14,202 nt of DNA from UBA4655 sp964585575 (GTDB lineage: Bacteria; Planctomycetota; Planctomycetia; Pirellulales; UBA1268), in the NCBI GenBank assembly GCA_964585575.1, contig CAZPEM010000088.1, positions 1 to 14,202 of the forward strand, read 5' to 3'. The stretch's first letter is position 1. Each line of letters begins with the position of its first letter. The notes below the pieces were generated by a model that did no database searches, had not been told where the DNA came from, and saw nothing but the letters and a program-made list of their open reading frames with translations. Positions 7,901 to 14,176 of this stretch are shown piece after piece. Made by a program: the position numbers and the translations under genes.

Positions 7901-9459
7901 TCCTCATGGCCGAAGTGATGCGGCGGGCGCGGGAGCGTGGCGACGACCCACGGGATGCGTGGCGGCTCGTCGAGAAGTCGATCGAGATCGAGGCGACCCT
8001 GGCACGCTGCGTGCAGACCGGTGTGAGTGCCCGCTACCTTGCCTGCGACCTCGTCGATGCGGAAGAGGTGCGGCGACTCGTGCAGCGGGTCGTCGCCGAA
8101 GTCGGCCCGATCCGCGGCATCATCCATGGTGCCGGGCAGGAGTCAGCCTGCAGGTTCGAGCGAAAGAGCCGTGCCGGCTACGAGGCCACGCTCGGCCCCA
8201 AGGGGCTCGGTCTCGAGCATCTGATGACGGCGGTGGATCCGCGGTCGCTCGAGTGCCTCGCCGCGTTCGGATCGACCAGCGGCCGGCTCGGGGGGCTCGG
8301 ACAGGCCGACTACTCGCTGGCCAACGACTTGCTCGCCAAGAGCGTCGCCGCCTGGCGGGCACGGCGGCCCGGGCTCCTGGCGGCCACGTTCCACTGGCAC
8401 GCGTGGGGCGAGATCGGGATGGCGTTTCGCCCCGAGAGCAAACTGGCCCTCGAGCGGTTGGGCCTGCAGTTCATGCCGCTCGCCGAGGGCGTACGGCGAT
8501 TCGTGGACGAGATCGAGGCGGGTTTGCCGGACGCCGAAGTACTCGTCACCGAGCCGGCGATGTGCCCGGACGCCCTGCCGCCGGAATCGACGACGGGGGC
8601 GACCGTCGCGGCCGCGGGCAGCCTCGTGGATCGGGTCGATCACCGTGGTGACGCCGTCGACGTCCTCTTCCGCCTCGATCCCGCCGCCGATCGCTTTCTC
8701 CTCGAGCACCTCCTCCGCGGCAGGCCGCTCCTGCCGGCTGTCATGGGCCTCGAGATCGTGGCCCAGGCCGCCCGGGCCGGCGGGGCCGGGCGGGTTGATG
8801 AGATTCGGGAGTTCGTCGTCGAGCGGCCGCTCGAGTTTCCCGACAACGAGCCGCGCTTCGTGCGGGCCGAGGTGAGCCGCGGAGACGGCGACACCCGGGT
8901 TCAGGGCTTCGCCCGACCGGTGACGGGTCTTGATCGCACGGTCGAATGGGTCCACTTCCGGGGACTGGTCCCGGGAGGTGCCTGCGAGCAGATCGTGGCC
9001 GACGTGGGAGAGCCGGCATTTCCCTTCAACCCGATGGTCTATCCGGACGACGCACCGCTCGTGCACGGGCCGACGTTCCGCGCGCTCAAGGACCTCTCCC
9101 TCGATCGGAGCGGCGGCTGGGGTCGGCTGGTGGCGCCGCACGCCCAAGGCGTGGCCCTCCCCCGCGGCACGCACGGATGGACGGTGCCCGTGGAACTGCT
9201 CGACGGGTGTCTCGTGGCCTGCGCCGTCTATTCCTACCTGCTCTGCGGCCGACGGGTGGAGCTGCCGGTGCGGATCGAGCGGCTTCGGATCGCCTCGTGG
9301 CCGGCGGCCGCGGAGCCATGCCGGATGCGGCTCCTGCTGCGGTCGCAGTCGGCGTCGGAGAGCCTGTACGACTTCGTCGTGGCGGGGGCAGACGGGCGGG
9401 CGATCCTGGCCGTCGATGGCCTTCACCTCGCGATCGTTTCCGGAGAGGAGAAACCGTGA
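1963..9459 (+). CDS. Iterative-type PKS, KS-CLF-AT-ACP-KR-DH (PUFA/hglE-like)
   Basis: This is a 2498-residue cytosolic megasynthase. KS1 (about 4-455) has the full triad: Cys212 in DAACASSL, His344 in HATGT and His384 in NIGH. A second KS fold (about 485-905) is degenerate: Asp691 sits where the Cys should be (DAGDCSSV) and the HATGT His is gone, while IGH856 remains, so it resembles a chain-length factor. AT (about 948-1255) has GQGSQ, Ser1042 in SHSFGE and His1146 in SPFH; malonyl use is inferred. One ACP (about 1355-1430) has Ser1383 in LGIDSI. Residues about 1440-1690 are unassigned; a likely KR structural half follows. The catalytic KR (about 1928-2190) has TGGARGV, Ser2104 and Tyr2117. 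DH (about 2215-2498) has His2249 in HLLRGRPLLP and Asp2414. There is no ER, MT or TE. The TTG start at 1963 is chosen because the KS begins at once and no better start lies just upstream. Related designs are PfaA/PfaC, HglE and enediyne synthases; the product is unknown. Confidence 0.9.
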   Translation: MTESLAIVGMSCRLPGADGLEELWRLVVEGRTAWGPLPDSRLRRDLYFDPEKGKVGRTYSDIGGLVPDRSVDPRRCPITDDLLRRYDVAHHMFLEVASQACLDAGLDPFAMPSGRSTGVYVGHTGGSTKIGDIVYASGIEEATKILADVEAARLVLGDDVHAVAAEVTDGVRRRYSPRVPGERLDLDALGAAAIVREALALRGPYLVVDAACASSLQALAIAGRSLLQGTIDQAIVGGASYCKSDSLVLFSAAQSVSATGSFPFGEAADGLVTAEGYVAIVLKTLARAVADGDRIRGVIRGLGVASDGKGKSLWAPRQEGQIAAVQRAYPDPADLGRLEYIETHATGTQVGDATELAALARVMSDHVPPGRKLPIGSVKSNIGHTLESAGLASLVKVVLAIEHGMIPPGSTGGELSRSFDWERGPFVVPRAAVAWPAHADGTPRMAAVNAFGIGGLNVHLAIAEHRPATQARASMRGPDRAADHDAIAIVGAGCVLPGSLTREAFFARLDRGETAIGPAPADRWDSSAVLDPSGPRPWHVVSDAGGFVRGFSYDWRRHRVPPKQITAANPLQFMLLEAADEAVADAGGPQVIDRRRTAVVVGTRFGGDFSNQLQMGLRLPETVRLLTAALHRRGVGPADRDRIVAAFERKLLERMPAIVDETGSFTSSTLASRLTKTFDLMGGAVAIDAGDCSSVAAVSAAVDMLRRGHCDTVLCAAGERCLDFMSYEGRSLSGHLADRPTCVLDGLSSGGDVPAEGAVVFVLKRLADARAAGVRVRGVIRGVGVGGDRGALDAVRLAIENAHRDAGIGPEVVGAVAVAAAGGHDTCDAQLAAIGDAYGEAALPPVAGAIDGLIGHSGAAAGAAGLLSLTRALDAGLLPASAALSSRRRNVHGLAAANERLPIAAVGETRYRAGGVTVAQGCQAGHVVVDNGAAVPRSRGPASPVAAARPLVAALFPGQGSQYADMFRDLVGLPEGAAAFADVDAAARSAGQPTLADIAWYDHSGLGLRVWDTQWSVLLADLVAWRTLGRLGFEPDVVASHSFGEYAALVATDGWTLASAARATRARADAVERHGPRDGAMLSVIANRMTVDQALRQFRDRVWLCAENAPEQFVVGGVSHDVDAFESLLEAERVKSKRIAVPSPFHTPLLATAADRLAEAIDTLPIEPPRLPTVGSTSADVLADAASIRDSLVAQMTRPVRWIDTVLRLYERGVRTFVEVGPSGVLTGLSRRILEGRDGVRFVQFDQRGRSSRETLARLAAQLADAGALRPPSHPRPASVIDRPRPASRVHVFDATARRRDRNRAAAAFGNAHRNGHASGDGFHAPAAVERGDSVARVVPSTAATTNTELASFLVDFVVEQTGYPREIVELDADLESDLGIDSIRKAQMVGEIGLKYGLAADDDVSLDAFPTLRHLLDYLVPRVGSDRDGRGCDRDTLPSRSPAATAVLDPATRIVGAADAVWERLVVAPIAGPASAGTRGLVVCFGRHATPVARRFNGGLAGVVVGLPAMKGAVAGWNDAGIVVLAASRGRQAGVVDSAMTQLVERIASGSRTVAMAVDAVQEVGRAAQGLVVADLAPGGGIHRVDAAGRLVPLGSTFEDSQPPSPLASLLLEDGMRAPEIALGDLLAMGPAAARSMSALSATCVWFTVGIGEEGPVARSGGPLTAEWLGDEVIFPVKANPVSRASATEQTPTDVTRRYRLEVIDRAAARQTRSLSGERVLVLGDDRLAPPLAAALAAAGARPVTAAGRTADEAVAAIDDAERSGGVRHFVLMPVRPAAAGAESWIARREQVLAAAYFACQRWIAARMSADGLGGATLTAVVDLGGDFGISGQLPAADGGGLAGLCKALAREFGDVHVRVVDVAAGLPATTAAAAIVAEMVDGAGPVETGLLADATRSGGVRRVTVVPREAALLCGGRRPAVLSRGSVWLVTGGARGVTAACAATLGRRHALSLVLVGSTRPVAIDPAWIGLDEAGRRLLMAEVMRRARERGDDPRDAWRLVEKSIEIEATLARCVQTGVSARYLACDLVDAEEVRRLVQRVVAEVGPIRGIIHGAGQESACRFERKSRAGYEATLGPKGLGLEHLMTAVDPRSLECLAAFGSTSGRLGGLGQADYSLANDLLAKSVAAWRARRPGLLAATFHWHAWGEIGMAFRPESKLALERLGLQFMPLAEGVRRFVDEIEAGLPDAEVLVTEPAMCPDALPPESTTGATVAAAGSLVDRVDHRGDAVDVLFRLDPAADRFLLEHLLRGRPLLPAVMGLEIVAQAARAGGAGRVDEIREFVVERPLEFPDNEPRFVRAEVSRGDGDTRVQGFARPVTGLDRTVEWVHFRGLVPGGACEQIVADVGEPAFPFNPMVYPDDAPLVHGPTFRALKDLSLDRSGGWGRLVAPHAQGVALPRGTHGWTVPVELLDGCLVACAVYSYLLCGRRVELPVRIERLRIASWPAAAEPCRMRLLLRSQSASESLYDFVVAGADGRAILAVDGLHLAIVSGEEKP

Positions 9460-10139
9460 TCGCTCCTCCTCCATCGCGTGACGATGCTGCGGGGCCGGCC
9501 GTGAATCGGCGGCGAGTGGCCGTGGACGGTCGGCGGGTGGAGATCTGGACCGCCCGCACGGCGGGGCTCTCGCCGTCGATCACCGGCAGCCGGCTCGCGG
9601 AGCGACTGGCCGCGGAGGTGCTCGGCGTCTCGCCGTCGTCGCTGCGGGTGGCAGCGCTGTCCCCCTCGGGCCGGCCCGTCGTGCTCGTCGCCGGTGAAGC
9701 TGCGGGGTGCGGCATTTCCATCTCCCACACCCAGCGGCGGACGGCGTGCGGTGCGTCGATCGGGCTCGTCGCCGTCGCGGCCTGTCGCGACGGACAGGTC
9801 GGGGTCGACATCGTGTCGCCGGCCGATGTGTCTCCCGAGCCGCTCGCCCGCTTTGTGGCGTCGGACGATCCGCGGTCCGCGATCGACCCGTGGCACGTGT
9901 CACTCGAGTGGGCCGCGCGGGAGGCCGCGTACAAGACGTCCGCGATCGACGAGGCGTTTCGGCCCCACCGGGTCGTCGTCGAACGGCTCGCGGACGATGG
10001 CTTTCGCTGGAGGGTCAGCGGTCTCTTCCGCGCCGTTCACGGCGGCGGCCGTTTCATCGTGGAGGACGACCACGTCGTCGCCGTGGCCGTCGCGGACCAC
10101 ATTCCATGCCCGTCGCCAGGAGCATCTGAACAGCCATGA
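9456..10139 (+). CDS. Sfp-type 4'-phosphopantetheinyl transferase
   Basis: This 227-residue enzyme would transfer phosphopantetheine from CoA to the ACP serine of the upstream PKS (Ser1383), converting it to the active holo form. Family motifs are in order: GISISHT (86-92), VGVDIV (115-120) with the metal-binding Asp118, and EWAAREAAYK (151-160) with Glu156 and Lys160. The second acidic residue of the usual GVDIE is Val here. The GTG start overlaps the PKS stop as GTGA and has a strong GGAGAGGAG Shine-Dalgarno just upstream, which decides it against earlier in-frame starts inside the PKS. The 4-bp overlaps at both ends indicate translational coupling. A PPTase next to an iterative PKS recalls enediyne and PUFA clusters, where it is either a C-terminal domain or a neighbouring gene. 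It is probably dedicated to this synthase. Confidence 0.88.
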   Translation: MIAPPPSRDDAAGPAVNRRRVAVDGRRVEIWTARTAGLSPSITGSRLAERLAAEVLGVSPSSLRVAALSPSGRPVVLVAGEAAGCGISISHTQRRTACGASIGLVAVAACRDGQVGVDIVSPADVSPEPLARFVASDDPRSAIDPWHVSLEWAAREAAYKTSAIDEAFRPHRVVVERLADDGFRWRVSGLFRAVHGGGRFIVEDDHVVAVAVADHIPCPSPGASEQP

Positions 10140-10900
10140 TCGATCTCTCGGGAAAGGTCGCAGTCGTCACCGGGTCGAGCCGCGGCATCGGCCGGGCGTG
10201 CGCGGTGCGGCTCGCCGAGGCGGGGGCCGACGTCGTCGTCAACTTCGTGACGAGCCTGCCGGAGGCCGAGGCGGTCGCGGAGCGAATCACGGGCCTCGGC
10301 CGCCGGGCCGTGTGCGTGCGGGCCGACGTCGGCGAGGAAGAGGACGTCGCCGAAATGATCAGCTTCGTGCGTCGGGAGTTCGGCCGGCTCGACATCCTCG
10401 TGCACAACGCCGCCACCGGCGGCTTCCGCCCGCTGTCAGCGACGACGCAGGTTCACTTCGACGCGGCGATGCACACCAACGTGCTGTCGCTGGTGCACCT
10501 GCTCAAGGAGGCGACGCCGCTGCTGGAGGCCGGGTCGGGCCGCGGGAAGGTGATCGTCCTCTCCAGCCACGGCACGCACATGGCTCTCCCGATGTACGGT
10601 CTCATCGGCGGCACGAAGGCGGCCCTGACGGCGCTCGCGCGTCATTGGGCGCTCGAACTCGGCGATCGGGGCGTGAACGTGAACGTGGTCGAGGCCGGCC
10701 TCGTCGAGACCGATTCGACGCGGCGTCTGCCGGGGGCTGCGGAGATGTTCGCCGGCCGTCGGTCGAAGACGATGACCGGCGACCGCATGCTCGAGGCGAC
10801 TGATGTCGCCGATGCCGTCCTCTTCCTGGCGAGCCCGCTTGCGGACCTCGTGCAGGGGCAGACGCTCGTCGTCGACGGCGGGGCGTCGATTCACTTCTGA
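10136..10900 (+). CDS. SDR reductase resembling FabL enoyl-ACP reductase
   Basis: This 254-residue classical-length SDR has the NAD(P)-binding motif TGSSRGIG (12-19) and an HNAAT motif near residue 90. The informative feature is Tyr154 in MYGLIGGTK, which is seven residues before Lys161. That is Tyr-x6-Lys, the spacing of the enoyl-ACP reductases FabI and FabL, and not the Tyr-x3-Lys of FabG ketoreductases. From memory, the overall sequence, including NAA(T/S)G..RP and the GQT.VVDGG C-terminus, resembles Bacillus FabL. It overlaps the PPTase stop by 4 bp (ATGA), with AGGAG 13 nt upstream, so it is likely translationally coupled. Because the PKS has KR and DH but no ER, the inferred role is to saturate the enoyl-ACP intermediate in trans at some or all rounds. 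A beta-ketoacyl reductase or a tailoring dehydrogenase are alternatives. Confidence 0.7.
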   Translation: MIDLSGKVAVVTGSSRGIGRACAVRLAEAGADVVVNFVTSLPEAEAVAERITGLGRRAVCVRADVGEEEDVAEMISFVRREFGRLDILVHNAATGGFRPLSATTQVHFDAAMHTNVLSLVHLLKEATPLLEAGSGRGKVIVLSSHGTHMALPMYGLIGGTKAALTALARHWALELGDRGVNVNVVEAGLVETDSTRRLPGAAEMFAGRRSKTMTGDRMLEATDVADAVLFLASPLADLVQGQTLVVDGGASIHF

Positions 10901-10916
10901 CCGATCCTCGAGCGCC

Positions 10917-12497
10917 ATGGCACTATCATCCAGCGATTTCTACACGCTGCTCACCGGCGCGACCGGGCTGCTCGGCCGCGCGCTTGTGCGCGACCTGTCG
11001 GCGTCGGGCCGACGCCTGGCGGTCGTGGTGCGTCGATCGGCATCGACGCCGGCGGTCGAACGCGTCGACGAGCTGCTCGACGACTGGTGTCAGGTCGCCG
11101 GTGCGGCGGTTCCGTGCCCGGTCGTGCTCGAGGGAGACCTCGTCGCCGACGGCCTCGGACTTCCGGCCGAGCAGCTGGCGTGGATCGGCCGCCACGTGAA
11201 CGAGGTCGTCCATACGGCCGCAAGCCTTTCGTTCCAGCGGCGGGCGGCCGACGGGGAGCCCTACACAAGCAACGTCAGCGGTACGCGAAACGTACTCGCC
11301 CTCTGCCGAACCGCCGGGATCCGCCGGCTCCACCACGTCTCGACCGCGTACGTCTGCGGCCTGCGACGCGGGACGATCCTCGAGCGGGAGCTCGATGTCG
11401 GTCAGGAACCGGGCAACGACTACGAGCGGAGCAAGATCGTCGCCGAGCAGGAGGCGACGAACGCGGCGTGGATCGATAACTGCACCGTGTTCCGCCCGAG
11501 CATCATCGTCGGCGACCTCGTGCACGGCTTCACGAACACCTTCCACGGCTTCTACAAGCCGCTGCGAATCGTGGCGCCCTTCGCGGAGGCTTTCCTCGCG
11601 GCCGCGTTGGAGCCGGGATCGTTCCTCGACGTGCTCGGCTTGGACGGGGGCGAGCGGAAGAACCTCGTGCCGGTCGACTGGGTGTCGGCCGTGATGACGA
11701 GGATCATGTGCGACGAGTCGCTTCACGGACGCACGTACCACCTTACGAGCGACACGCCGACCGACGTCGCCACGCTCTGCCGAGTGTTCGAGGGCCTGGT
11801 CGGTGAGATGGCGGCGGTGCGGCGATCCCACGTCGCCGATGGAGCCGCTGCGCAGCGTGCCGACGCCTTCCTCCGGCTCGGGCCGGAGACGCTCGGCCGG
11901 CTGTTTCGCGACCAGATGGATGTCTACCGTGCCTACTGGAGCGACGATCCGGCGTTCGACGCGACCAACACGCGGCGGGCCGTGCCCGACCTGCCCGCGC
12001 CGTCGCTCGACGAGCCGGCGCTCCGGCGGCTCAGTCGATTCGCGATCGCGAATGATTTTCGCTGGCCCCCGACTGGCCGTCCCGCCGGCAGCCTCTCGGC
12101 CCGCGCGCTCCTCGAGCGGCGGCTCGGCGGGGCAAGGTGGGCGGCCCCACCGTCAGCCGGCGTCGGCCTCGCGGCGATCGGGGCCGGTGGTGGTCAGTGG
12201 ACCATCGGCCTCGACGCCGGCCGGCCGATAGCCCTGCACGTGGGCTTGCCTCCGCGGGCCGCGCCGACCGCTTGGGCCGGCGCGGAGTCGCTCGCCGAGC
12301 TGCTCAACGGCCGTGCGACCGTCGCGGCACTCATGGCCGAGGGCCGGCTCATCGTGGAACCGACGGCCGCGGTGGTGCACGACGTGCTCGAGACCCTGGC
12401 GGGATCATCTCCTGCCGAAGCTTGCGAAGGCGCTCGCCGCGGCGCTCGGCAGTTCGATCGGTCCGCTATGCACGAGATCCCGGCCGGCGAAGCCTGA
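10917..12497 (+). CDS. Thioester/fatty-acyl reductase (extended SDR) with possible SCP2-like C-terminus
   Basis: This 526-residue protein starts with an extended SDR fold of the NAD_binding_4 (male sterility/thioester reductase) type: TGATGLLG (13-20), VHTAASLSF, Ser142 in HHVSTAYVCG, and Tyr169-x3-Lys173 in NDYERSK. Such enzymes reduce an acyl chain on a carrier protein or CoA to the aldehyde, and some go on to the alcohol. The upstream PKS has no thioesterase, so reductive release is a reasonable role. Beyond about residue 400 is an extra domain. Around Trp428 the pattern WTIGLDAGRP, then SLAELLNGR, then AEGRLIVEP resembles an SCP2-type lipid-binding fold; this is a pattern impression, not a search result. 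The ATG at 10917, 16 bp after the preceding stop, is preferred because the nucleotide-binding motif follows it; no clear Shine-Dalgarno is present. The 3' end overlaps the convergent downstream gene by 93 bp. Confidence 0.8.
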   Translation: MALSSSDFYTLLTGATGLLGRALVRDLSASGRRLAVVVRRSASTPAVERVDELLDDWCQVAGAAVPCPVVLEGDLVADGLGLPAEQLAWIGRHVNEVVHTAASLSFQRRAADGEPYTSNVSGTRNVLALCRTAGIRRLHHVSTAYVCGLRRGTILERELDVGQEPGNDYERSKIVAEQEATNAAWIDNCTVFRPSIIVGDLVHGFTNTFHGFYKPLRIVAPFAEAFLAAALEPGSFLDVLGLDGGERKNLVPVDWVSAVMTRIMCDESLHGRTYHLTSDTPTDVATLCRVFEGLVGEMAAVRRSHVADGAAAQRADAFLRLGPETLGRLFRDQMDVYRAYWSDDPAFDATNTRRAVPDLPAPSLDEPALRRLSRFAIANDFRWPPTGRPAGSLSARALLERRLGGARWAAPPSAGVGLAAIGAGGGQWTIGLDAGRPIALHVGLPPRAAPTAWAGAESLAELLNGRATVAALMAEGRLIVEPTAAVVHDVLETLAGSSPAEACEGARRGARQFDRSAMHEIPAGEA

Positions 12498-13997
12498 GAA
12501 TGCCTTGCCGTAGCGATACGCCCGGAAGGTCAGGTTCATGAACACGCCCGGTATCTTCAGGGCCCGGATCTGCTCGTTGATGCCGGGCCGCTCCCCCTGC
12601 CGAAGGACGTCGGACAGACCGCGGCCGACGACCGGGTTCACGTACTCCCAGACGATGCGTTTCCGGTTCGTGACCTCGAAGAAGCGGCCCTCGGTGCCTT
12701 CGTTGATCAGCGTGTTGCCGTTGGGCAGCCGCTGCGCACCGGAGATGATGCGGGCGAAGAACTGCTTCGGCGGACTGGCCGCGTACCGCCAGACGATCGC
12801 AGCCCGTGCGGTCGGCGAGGTGTACCCACCGTTGCCGTCGTAGGGCAGCGCGACCTCCAGAACCCGGGAAAAACTCGGCCGTTGAGGAGTCGAACTCCAG
12901 CCGTTGTCGAACACCAGGATGTTGCCGGCTCCCGGCAGCCCCGGCTCGATCCACTGCGGGTCGTGCTGATAGTGCAGTTGCTGGTTTCGCCAGGTTCCGC
13001 GGCCGTAGGCGGCGGGATTGCCCCAGCGGTAGAGAATGTCGCCCCCTTTGCCGCTCAGCCCTCCCACGCTGCCCCTGGCTTCCTCGGTCGTCGTGCTCTG
13101 GTCGATGATCCAGAACTCACAGAACTCGCGGCTCGACACGATGATCTGCTGCCGTTCCGGGCTGTAGTCGATCGAGTTGAAGTGGGTCCAATCGGCCGGC
13201 ACGCCGCCCATGCCGGCTCCCTTCATGTAGTAATTGACGTCGATCCTGTGGGGACTGCGGGAAACGTTGCCGAAGTTTTCCTTCTGCGGGTCGACGTTCT
13301 GGACGAGGTGGTCCCACAGGTTCCACCGCCAGACGACCTCGCCCCCCTCGGCGTACGTCTGGCCCGTGGCTGGTGAATGCGGCCGCACCTCGATGATGCT
13401 GTCGGGCCAGAGTTCGCGCACGCCGCCCGTGCCCGGGGCGACGGGCACGTCGGCAGGGCTTCGTCCCGCCTGCACGGCCTGCTCGTAGGTCTTTCGCTCC
13501 CACGTGATCATGAGCACGTTGCCGTTGGGCTTCACCTCGAAGTCGTGGTGGAGGTGCTCGTCGGGCGTGGCGAGCGTGTACGACCAGGTGAGATTGCCGT
13601 CCCAGTCGAACTTCTCGATGCGCCCCGACTGCCCGGGCGCCCACTGCTTCGCCTGATCGGCCGGCACTCCCAGAGTCGGAACCCGGCAGGCGCGGATGAG
13701 GCTGCCATCCGGCAACAGTTCCGCGGTCAGCGGCGTGGCAGTGCTCTGCCAACTGCGGACCTTGTTGCCCGCCATATCGATCAGGTAGGTCGTCGTCGAG
13801 AGCGACGGCGCGAAGAGCGTGTAGCCCTCGTAGGCCGCGGCGACGTCGTGGGAGATGAGGCCGACGGTGTTTGCGAAAAGCGTCCGCGGCTCGAGCCGTT
13901 CGGCGGCGACGGGAGTGGTTTCGGGGAGTGCCCGACCGCGGGCAGTCGGGCGACGGCGTCGGTGCCGGAGAGACGTTTTCCCACACGTGAGGAACAT
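12405..13997 (-). CDS. Arylsulfotransferase-like (ASST family) protein with LEPR-xLL motif
   Basis: This 530-residue protein resembles the ASST family, beta-propeller enzymes that move sulfate from a phenolic sulfate ester to another phenol outside the cytoplasm. Supporting stretches are HLHHDFEV (148-155), WTHFNSIDY (270-278), HYQHDPQW (342-349), GNILVFDNG (358-366) and RLPNGNTLINEG (423-434). The conserved histidines in them are candidates for the catalytic and sulfate-binding residues. The N-terminus is basic and carries LEPRTLF (35-41), a LEPR-xLL-type motif of exported planctomycete proteins; no ordinary hydrophobic signal peptide is seen, so its export route is unclear. The ATG at 13997 is used, with TAGGAG 10 nt upstream. 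It is convergent with the lipid operon, overlapping its last gene by 93 bp, and has no evident shared control. Many family members are of unknown substrate, so sulfotransfer is inferred. Involvement in tailoring the polyketide is speculative. Confidence 0.7.
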   Translation of the reverse strand: MFLTCGKTSLRHRRRRPTARGRALPETTPVAAERLEPRTLFANTVGLISHDVAAAYEGYTLFAPSLSTTTYLIDMAGNKVRSWQSTATPLTAELLPDGSLIRACRVPTLGVPADQAKQWAPGQSGRIEKFDWDGNLTWSYTLATPDEHLHHDFEVKPNGNVLMITWERKTYEQAVQAGRSPADVPVAPGTGGVRELWPDSIIEVRPHSPATGQTYAEGGEVVWRWNLWDHLVQNVDPQKENFGNVSRSPHRIDVNYYMKGAGMGGVPADWTHFNSIDYSPERQQIIVSSREFCEFWIIDQSTTTEEARGSVGGLSGKGGDILYRWGNPAAYGRGTWRNQQLHYQHDPQWIEPGLPGAGNILVFDNGWSSTPQRPSFSRVLEVALPYDGNGGYTSPTARAAIVWRYAASPPKQFFARIISGAQRLPNGNTLINEGTEGRFFEVTNRKRIVWEYVNPVVGRGLSDVLRQGERPGINEQIRALKIPGVFMNLTFRAYRYGKAFSGFAGRDLVHSGPIELPSAAASAFASFGRR

Positions 13998-14052
13998 GGG
14001 TCAGGAACTCCTACGAGCATGGAGGTTGGTGTAACGTCTCTTCTGTAAATCA

Positions 14053-14107
14053 CCGGTAGGGGCCTGACCGAGTCAAGCGTAGCGAGACGAGGTCAGGCCC
14101 CTACCGG
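14053..14107. repeat. REP-like 17-bp inverted repeat
   Basis: CCGGTAGGGGCCTGACC (14053-14069) is perfectly repeated in inverted orientation at 14091-14107, with a 21-nt loop. It lies upstream of the leftward ASST-like gene and before the next rightward gene, so it does not follow any gene in the window. A GC-rich arm containing GGGGCCTGACC fits the REP-like palindromes that are dispersed in many bacterial genomes, often with RAYT transposases. A weaker CCGCC/GGCGG pair (14108-14112 and 14123-14127) follows. A bidirectional terminator or mobile-element end is also possible. Confidence 0.6.
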
Positions 14108-14139
14108 CCGCCGGTTTGAAAAGGCGGGGCATCGAGGCT

Positions 14140-14166
14140 TTCTTGGGAGTGTCACCTAACCAAGAA
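14140..14166. repeat. Short inverted repeat in leader of the right-edge gene
   Basis: TTCTTGG (14140-14146) pairs with CCAAGAA (14160-14166) across 13 nt. The 3' arm overlaps the AGAAGGA Shine-Dalgarno region of the gene starting at 14177, so the stem could hide the ribosome binding site. It could also be part of the end of an insertion sequence. Both readings are tentative. Confidence 0.35.
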
Positions 14167-14176
14167 GGAACCTGCG

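Noticed and set aside
8946..9455. Upstream start of the PPTase inside the PKS DH domain.
   Set aside because: The extra 170 codons are out of frame with the conserved DH and look random; the GTG at 9456 has a strong Shine-Dalgarno.
8143..9474. A 443-codon leftward open frame opposite the PKS KR and DH.
   Set aside because: No recognisable motif is present and it is fully antisense to intact KR and DH catalytic motifs.
10803..10916. Upstream start of the thioester reductase inside the SDR gene.
   Set aside because: The added 38 residues are Ser/Arg-rich shadow sequence, while the Rossmann motif falls 12 residues after the ATG at 10917, as expected for the family.
95..14107. CTACCGG shared by the left hairpins and the right-edge palindrome, as possible element ends.
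   Set aside because: The match is only 7 bp in GC-rich DNA and the flanking bases differ, so chance explains it.
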